DNA of 64,000 nucleotides from Lichenibacterium ramalinae (GTDB lineage: Bacteria; Pseudomonadota; Alphaproteobacteria; Rhizobiales; Beijerinckiaceae). Every line of letters begins with the position of its first letter. Position 1 is the stretch's first letter. A model generated the notes under the pieces. It was not told the origin of the DNA and searched no databases. It saw only the letters and a program-made list of their open reading frames with translations. Shown here one piece after another: positions 60,217 to 64,000 of this stretch. The stretch spans positions 343,702-407,701 of the forward strand of contig NZ_QYBC01000002.1 in the NCBI RefSeq assembly GCF_004137085.1, given 5' to 3'. The position numbers were made by a program, and so were the translations under genes.

Positions 60217-60402
60217 TCAGGTCCCCGGCAGCACGACCGTGAGCGCGTACGTCACCTGCGGCTTCGGCGTGAAGTCAGACTCATCGGCCCGGCCCATCGG
60301 GCTGGCGTCGCCCGGGTCGGTGACGCGGTGGCCGGTCTTCGGTGTGGTGACCGGCTGCGGCGCCGGGGAGACCGGGGCGGCGGGTGCGGGAGTGTCGGTC
60401 AT
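60217..60402 (-). CDS. Small proline-rich hypothetical protein
   Basis: 61 residues. MTDTPAPAAPVSPAPQPVTT then a short beta-like end (QVTYALTVVLPGT). The ATG overlaps the preceding gene's stop (ATGA), and it ends 5 bp before the next gene, so it is part of the coupled tail run. Confidence 0.55.
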   Translation of the reverse strand: MTDTPAPAAPVSPAPQPVTTPKTGHRVTDPGDASPMGRADESDFTPKPQVTYALTVVLPGT

Positions 60403-60896
60403 CAACGTGTCTCCAACCTGATGCCGTGGCGCCGGGCGAGGATCTCGCCGGCCTTCCGAGCCTCGGGCGACCCCTCGGCGATGCAGGCCTCCGCCCAATC
60501 GCGAACCACAGCCTGGGTGTGGCTGGCCGAGCGCGGCGTGGTCGTGCCCCGGCGAGCGGCCGGTTCGTCGGCTTCCATACGGGCCCGGAGCGCCTCGACG
60601 TCGGACAACGTGTAGCCGCGGTCCTGACTGTCGCTGGAGAGATCGGCCGGCCCGCGACCCTGCGCCTGACGCGCGGGGGCCAAAGCGCGTGTCGCCGCCG
60701 CGGCGCCGGCATATCGGTCGAGCTGCGAAGTGATGTGGTGGTCGGCAGCGACCTCGGCAGCGGCGGCAGCCTGCCTTTCGGCACGACCCAGGGCCTTCTT
60801 GCCGAGGCCGGGGATGTCGTCGGCCACGTGGGCGAAATGGCGTGCGCCGGCCGCGATCTCGCTGCGGCTGTAGATGTTGAGCGGGTCGGTGCTCAT
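60402..60896 (-). CDS. Hypothetical phage-module protein
   Basis: 164 residues, mostly helical: SRSEIAAGARHFAHVADDIP, then RAERQAAAAAEVAADHH, and a C-terminal EARKAGEILARRHG. No family is recognised. 4-base overlaps on both sides place it in the same operon as the tape measure. Confidence 0.6.
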   Translation of the reverse strand: MSTDPLNIYSRSEIAAGARHFAHVADDIPGLGKKALGRAERQAAAAAEVAADHHITSQLDRYAGAAAATRALAPARQAQGRGPADLSSDSQDRGYTLSDVEALRARMEADEPAARRGTTTPRSASHTQAVVRDWAEACIAEGSPEARKAGEILARRHGIRLETR

Positions 60897-61690
60897 GCGG
60901 AAACTCCATGATAGCGAAGGACGGCCGCGGCGTCGGCGGAGAGGCGCGGGCCGGCAGCGAGGCGACCGGACCAGTGGGACGATGCGTTGGGATCGACGGA
61001 AGGCAGTGCGACCCGGTCGAGCAGCGAGCGGTGGGACAGACCGGGGACGCCCGGGATGGCGGCAAAGCCCTTCATGGTGCGCAGGCGTGCGCCGGGCACG
61101 GGCGGCTGCTGGCCGGGCAGCGCGGGACCGAGATTGCCGCCCTGCGGCGTCACCCAGAAATCCCGCTCGGGATTGTGATCCCGGGTTCCGGCCGTGCCGT
61201 TGAACGCCTCCACGGCGCCGATCGGCGCGTCGTCGTCGACGCGGTCGGCGTTGGCCTGGTCGATCTCGCGCTCGATCTCCATCAGCCTACGGATCTTCCC
61301 GGCCAGGGCAATGGCGTCGCGCTCGTAGGCGTCGAGGAGCTTCACGCCTTCCGCCCGGGCCTTAACGGCCGAGGCGTGGCGAGCAGCACGCGCGGCGGCA
61401 TCACGCGCGGCAGTCTCGCGCTCGTCGGCGGCGCGCCACTCGGGCTCGATCAGCGCGATGCGCGCCTCGGCCTGCTCCAGGGCGGCCCGTGCATGGGCCA
61501 TCTTGGCATCGTGCGCGACGAGGGCGGCATCGGTGCCGTCGATCAGGAGGCCGGGGCGTTTGGCGCCGAGGTCGTGCAGCGTGTTCTGCGCGTCGAGCCG
61601 GACGCGATCGAGGCGGCCCAGTTCGGCCGAGAGTTCGTCGACGGTGGAGGTCGAGGCTTTGAGCCGGCGGAACGGGTTGGGGATGGCCAT
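60893..61690 (-). CDS. Coiled-coil hypothetical phage-module protein
   Basis: 265 residues. Residues 15-130 are a long charged coiled coil (ELSAELGRLDRVRLDAQNTL and AALEQAEARIALIEPEWRAA). The C-terminal ~110 residues are loop-rich and contain NGTAGTRDHNPERDFWVTPQ. The ATG at 61688-61690 starts MAIPNPFRR. 57 bp upstream is a 14-bp dyad, TCTCCC-AA-GGGAGA (61747-61760), a possible operator. Function unknown. Confidence 0.6.
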   Translation of the reverse strand: MAIPNPFRRLKASTSTVDELSAELGRLDRVRLDAQNTLHDLGAKRPGLLIDGTDAALVAHDAKMAHARAALEQAEARIALIEPEWRAADERETAARDAAARAARHASAVKARAEGVKLLDAYERDAIALAGKIRRLMEIEREIDQANADRVDDDAPIGAVEAFNGTAGTRDHNPERDFWVTPQGGNLGPALPGQQPPVPGARLRTMKGFAAIPGVPGLSHRSLLDRVALPSVDPNASSHWSGRLAAGPRLSADAAAVLRYHGVSA

Positions 61691-61907
61691 AGACACCTCA
61701 CAGAATAGGTCGCGGTCACGACACCATTGCCCGTTTGGTCGACGCATCTCCCAAGGGAGACATTCGAGTTGAGACCCGATGATGCCTTCTGGCGCAAGGA
61801 CGGACCGCGTCGCCCTCGGAGACCATCTCAACAGGAGTAAAACTACATGCAGCGCGGGCACCCGTGCACTGGACACATCCGGACAAATGACCGGACAAAC
61901 CCGGACA

Positions 61908-62126
61908 TCACGCCACGAGTGACGCCTTGGGGATGTACCAGCGCCCAAACTTCTTCACGCCAGCACCGCGTTGCGCGCGCTTGAGCGCGGCCTGATCCGT
62001 GATGTTCCAAATGTCGGCGGCGGTCTTCAGCGGCACGAGCGCGTCGGCGCCGGAAGCGACGTAATCGCGGAGGTCCGCAGTCGCGGCCTCGACGGCGGCG
62101 AATAGGCGATCGGCGATGGGGTCCAT
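61908..62126 (-). CDS. Excisionase-like small HTH protein
   Basis: 72 residues. The C-terminal half LKTAADIWNITDQAALKRAQ and GVKKFGRWYIPKASL has the winged-helix shape of excisionase/MerR-like helices, where a host or phage protein reads DNA with a short recognition helix. The ATG overlaps the stop of the gene upstream. It could be an excisionase of the element, but no integrase is visible. Confidence 0.55.
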   Translation of the reverse strand: MDPIADRLFAAVEAATADLRDYVASGADALVPLKTAADIWNITDQAALKRAQRGAGVKKFGRWYIPKASLVA

Positions 62127-62353
62127 CAGCGCCTCCCCCGGAAAAGCCACTCGGTCCACGGAGATCTGCCACCGGCCGGCGGGCCGCCGAGCCGACCGGG
62201 CTCGTATGAGCCGTCGACATCGGCACCTCGGCCGCTGCCCGGCGCCCCAGTGCGGCGCCAGGCGTCGAAGGATGGGCGAGGCCGGATGGCATCGAGGTCG
62301 GGACGGTCGGGATCGGCGCTGAAGAGACGCTGGATGGGACGGGGGAAGCGCAT
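62126..62353 (-). CDS. Small basic hypothetical protein
   Basis: 75 residues. MRFPRPIQRLFSADPDRPDL at the start, and a Gly/Pro/Arg-rich remainder with WTEWLFRGRR at the end. No family. It is coupled to the excisionase-like gene (4-bp overlap) and lies 3 bp after the Nu1-like gene. Confidence 0.45.
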   Translation of the reverse strand: MRFPRPIQRLFSADPDRPDLDAIRPRPSFDAWRRTGAPGSGRGADVDGSYEPGRLGGPPAGGRSPWTEWLFRGRR

Positions 62354-62356
62354 CGG

Positions 62357-62908
62357 CTATTTCTCCCACCCCATGAGATCGTGCAGGTGGTCGCTCCAGG
62401 CGTCTTCGTCATGCGGCTCGCCAGTCCGCTCGGCGAGCCCCGCCCAGTCCGGGGCGTTCGTCTCCAGGTCGGAGTGGTCAAGACAGAAGCTGGACACCAG
62501 ATTGGGCTCACCGAACCGCTGTAGGTGCTCCCGCGCCGCGTCGAGCAAGCCCTGGTGGATCTGGTCCGCCAAGGCGTAGGCCATGGCGACAGGCAAGCCG
62601 AGATCGACGGCCGTCGTCGCGATGTAGTGCTGGTCTCGACAGAGCATGTAGACGAGTGCGCGCTGGGCAGACTCGGAATCGCCATGCGGCTTCACTTCAC
62701 GCTTCGTCGGCACCAGCACCCGGGCCCGTGCAGGGCCCTTCCTGTGGTCGGGGCCGGAGCGCAGATTTTGCGAAATCCAGTGAAGGGCGGCTTCCCGGTC
62801 TAGTTTGCCGTCGTCGCGCTCGGGCAACCCGGATTTTAGGTATTGCGAGACCCGCGCTTTAGAAACCGACAGCTCGGCAGCAAGTGCAGCCTTAGAGATG
62901 ATGGTCAT
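62357..62908 (-). CDS. Nu1-like HTH protein, candidate terminase small subunit
   Basis: 183 residues. The start ISKAALAAELSVSKARVSQY and GLPERDDGKLDREAALHWI is the Nu1-type winged-helix that begins phage terminase small subunits. The rest (ALVYMLCRDQHYIATTAVDL and beyond) is unassigned. In a complete phage the large terminase would follow downstream. Here it is followed by small unrelated genes, so the protein may instead be a general HTH regulator. The ATG start is clear. Confidence 0.65.
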   Translation of the reverse strand: MTIISKAALAAELSVSKARVSQYLKSGLPERDDGKLDREAALHWISQNLRSGPDHRKGPARARVLVPTKREVKPHGDSESAQRALVYMLCRDQHYIATTAVDLGLPVAMAYALADQIHQGLLDAAREHLQRFGEPNLVSSFCLDHSDLETNAPDWAGLAERTGEPHDEDAWSDHLHDLMGWEK

Positions 62909-63078
62909 ATCGCACCGTTAAGTTGTGAAGAGTTAAGCGGTTTTGAAACCTTGGACCTAGTGGTCGGTCGCGGTCTGGCGTTCCCCTCGGGGTGGGCAGC
63001 CGCCGGAAGGACCCTGTGATTTTCTGGGCCATTCGGCTGGCGTCCGGCGGGCGTGGGAGGGCGCTGATCGACATCGCC

Positions 63079-63690
63079 CTATGCTTTCCGCTTCGCGAGC
63101 TCGGCCTTCATGGCCAAGGCGATCATGCGTGGCGTGCAACCGACCTTCAGTGCCGCGTCGAAACGACGGATGCCTTCCATCCCGCACTTATCGTGGATCC
63201 AGCCGACAACCCGCTGAGCAGCGCTCTCCTCGTCGACCGCTTGGATGAGGCGCTTGTACTGGCCGAGGTCACAATCACCTCGCTCGTGGATCTCCATCGC
63301 GAACGACCGCTTAGTATCTGCTCCGGCCTCGCGCCACGCCTCGATGAGAAGGGTGGCTTGGCGCCGCTCGTCGGCGTTGAGGTGCTGCTTGGGTTTCCTG
63401 CTTTCCGCGACGGACCGAGTCGCTTCCCTCAGGCTCAAATCCGCAACGCGTTGCGCTTTTGCCGGATCGCTCTCGGCGACACGGGCCAGCTTCATGTAGA
63501 GCTGCGCCGTCCTCGGGCTGAACCTGACGTTCGCCTTGAGCCAGTCGTCCCATCCGCCATGGGCGACCGTGGCCTTGGCCTCGACCAGAAGCCGGCCGGC
63601 TTCCATGGCGTACTTGGTCCCTTCGCGCTTGGCAGTCTCGACCTTGTCGTGCGCGGCGTTGATGGCGGTGGCGATGTTGGACGTGGTCAT
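63079..63690 (-). CDS. DUF3102-like phage protein
   Basis: 203 residues. AGRLLVEAKATVAHGGWDDW followed by FSPRTAQLYMKLARVAES matches the DUF3102 pattern, seen in plasmids and phages near replication and partition functions. The C-terminal half is helical with unknown role. Just upstream lies the GTTCGGG repeat array (63701-63909), so the protein may be controlled by, or bind, these repeats. Confidence 0.65.
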   Translation of the reverse strand: MTTSNIATAINAAHDKVETAKREGTKYAMEAGRLLVEAKATVAHGGWDDWLKANVRFSPRTAQLYMKLARVAESDPAKAQRVADLSLREATRSVAESRKPKQHLNADERRQATLLIEAWREAGADTKRSFAMEIHERGDCDLGQYKRLIQAVDEESAAQRVVGWIHDKCGMEGIRRFDAALKVGCTPRMIALAMKAELAKRKA

Positions 63691-63700
63691 TCGGGCTCTC

Positions 63701-63909
63701 CGTTCGGCAATCTGTTCGGCCCGTTCGGGGTCGGCCCTCTCCTAAGAGAGGAGAGAGGCCGAACGCCCGAACGATATGGGGCTTTTGTTCGGGGTGCGTT
63801 CGGGCCCGAACGCGTGTAATTACAATGGGTTATGGGTGTGTCGTTCGGGCCTCTGTTCGGACCCGAACGACCCGAACGTTTTGGGCTGATCGTTCGGGGT
63901 GCCCGAACG
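63701..63909. repeat. Array of GTTCGGG/CCCGAAC repeats (iteron-like)
   Basis: In about 210 bp there are roughly 13 copies of GTTCGG(G) or its complement, in both orientations, spaced 8 to 25 bp apart. They include the perfect 18-bp palindrome GCGTTCGGGCCCGAACGC at 63796-63813 and a CTCTC-CTAA-GAGAG hairpin near 63737-63750. Such dense, phased, two-orientation repeats resemble replication-origin iterons, partition sites or multi-site operators. They sit between the wHTH gene end and the DUF3102-like start. Confidence 0.75.
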
Positions 63910-63913
63910 CTCA

Positions 63914-64000
63914 TCAGGACCACTTCAGGGCCTCCTTCTCGCCCTTCGCCGTCACGGACCAATGACCCATGACGACCTCGACAAGCCTGTCGCCCTTGAG
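63914..64000 (-). CDS. C-terminus of a winged-helix DNA-binding protein (partial)
   Basis: The window ends inside a minus-strand gene whose last 28 codons end at a TGA at 63914-63916. The tail reads GHWSVTAKGEKEALKWS, the typical wing and final helix of small winged-helix proteins. It could be the regulator or initiator that acts on the adjacent repeat array, but this is inference because most of the gene is outside the window. Confidence 0.5.
   Translation of the reverse strand, partial: LKGDRLVEVVMGHWSVTAKGEKEALKWS

Larger units (their letters stand above)
51615..64000. mobile_element. Probable integrated phage-like element adjoining tRNA-Arg
   Basis: From the tRNA 3' end to the right edge, gene style changes: short, mostly unknown genes, lower local GC at several places (for example 52080-52160 and 56620-56800), phage-type functions (tape measure, Nu1-like, DUF3102-like), and multiplied small gene families. 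A tRNA 3' end at the border is classic for tyrosine-integrase insertion. The integrase and the second att repeat are not in the window. Head, portal and large-terminase genes are absent too, so the element is either truncated by the window, defective or a satellite. Confidence 0.7.

Noticed and set aside
62892..63074. 60-codon minus-strand frame overlapping the Nu1-like start
   Set aside because: Arg/Pro-rich composition, no recognised family, and overlap with a better-supported gene. It is not excluded but is too weak to list.
63687..63962. 91-codon minus-strand frame across the GTTCGGG array
   Set aside because: Its GPN/RSGPN repeats are what the DNA repeats produce when translated. It also overlaps the partial winged-helix gene.

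Overview
The window is GC-rich, densely packed DNA from an alphaproteobacterium, most likely of the Hyphomicrobiales (Rhizobiales). The placement is inferred from a DUF1013 (TrcR-type) regulator, an Hsp20-DUF1150 pair, squalene-hopene cyclase, a MotA/ExbB-like plus OmpA-like pair and paired CsbD-like stress genes. Many neighbouring genes overlap by exactly 4 bases (ATGA, GTGA, TTGA and perhaps CTGA), so non-ATG starts are common.

Region 1 (1-51614) is chromosomal backbone. A minus-strand run reads thyA, a GT87-like glycosyltransferase, a GNAT acetyltransferase, folA, hflK, hflC and a DegP-type protease, joining folate/thymidylate synthesis to membrane proteostasis. Next come an LRR-kinase fusion, a small stress-membrane cluster, a PAS-LuxR regulator, an SF2 helicase, uricase, a patatin, ZapE, a PAS-GGDEF-EAL protein with a degenerate GGDEF motif, a bestrophin-carbonic anhydrase pair, a class I amidotransferase, a large membrane protein, a ThiE-like/Sel1/GNAT chain, an inositol monophosphatase, the proton-channel-like pair, a ComEA-like protein, miaA, serB, rluD, DUF1013, thrC, an M16 peptidase, a dipeptidase, an SH3 protein, a D-2-hydroxyacid dehydrogenase, Hsp20-DUF1150, mfd, a cytochrome P450 and squalene-hopene cyclase. 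This part ends at a tRNA-Arg(ACG).

Region 2 (51615-64000) begins at the 3' end of that tRNA and looks like an integrated element that runs off the right edge. Its left half holds small accessory genes: two Tat-like exported proteins, a ribbon-helix-helix (RHH) regulator with a repeated TGATATCA box, two paralogous HTH proteins, three paralogs of one ~88-residue family, and short reading frames resembling the C-terminus of the RHH protein. Its right half is a minus-strand phage module: a tape-measure-like protein with two predicted wall-hydrolase domains, small structural-type proteins, a Nu1-like small-terminase candidate, a DUF3102-like protein and a dense array of GTTCGGG/CCCGAAC repeats. 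No integrase, large terminase, portal or capsid gene is visible, so the element is either incomplete in this window, defective, or satellite-like.

The most unusual part is 53800-57340. Small gene families have multiplied there, and relics of RHH and tape-measure C-termini sit between intact genes with coupled start/stop overlaps.
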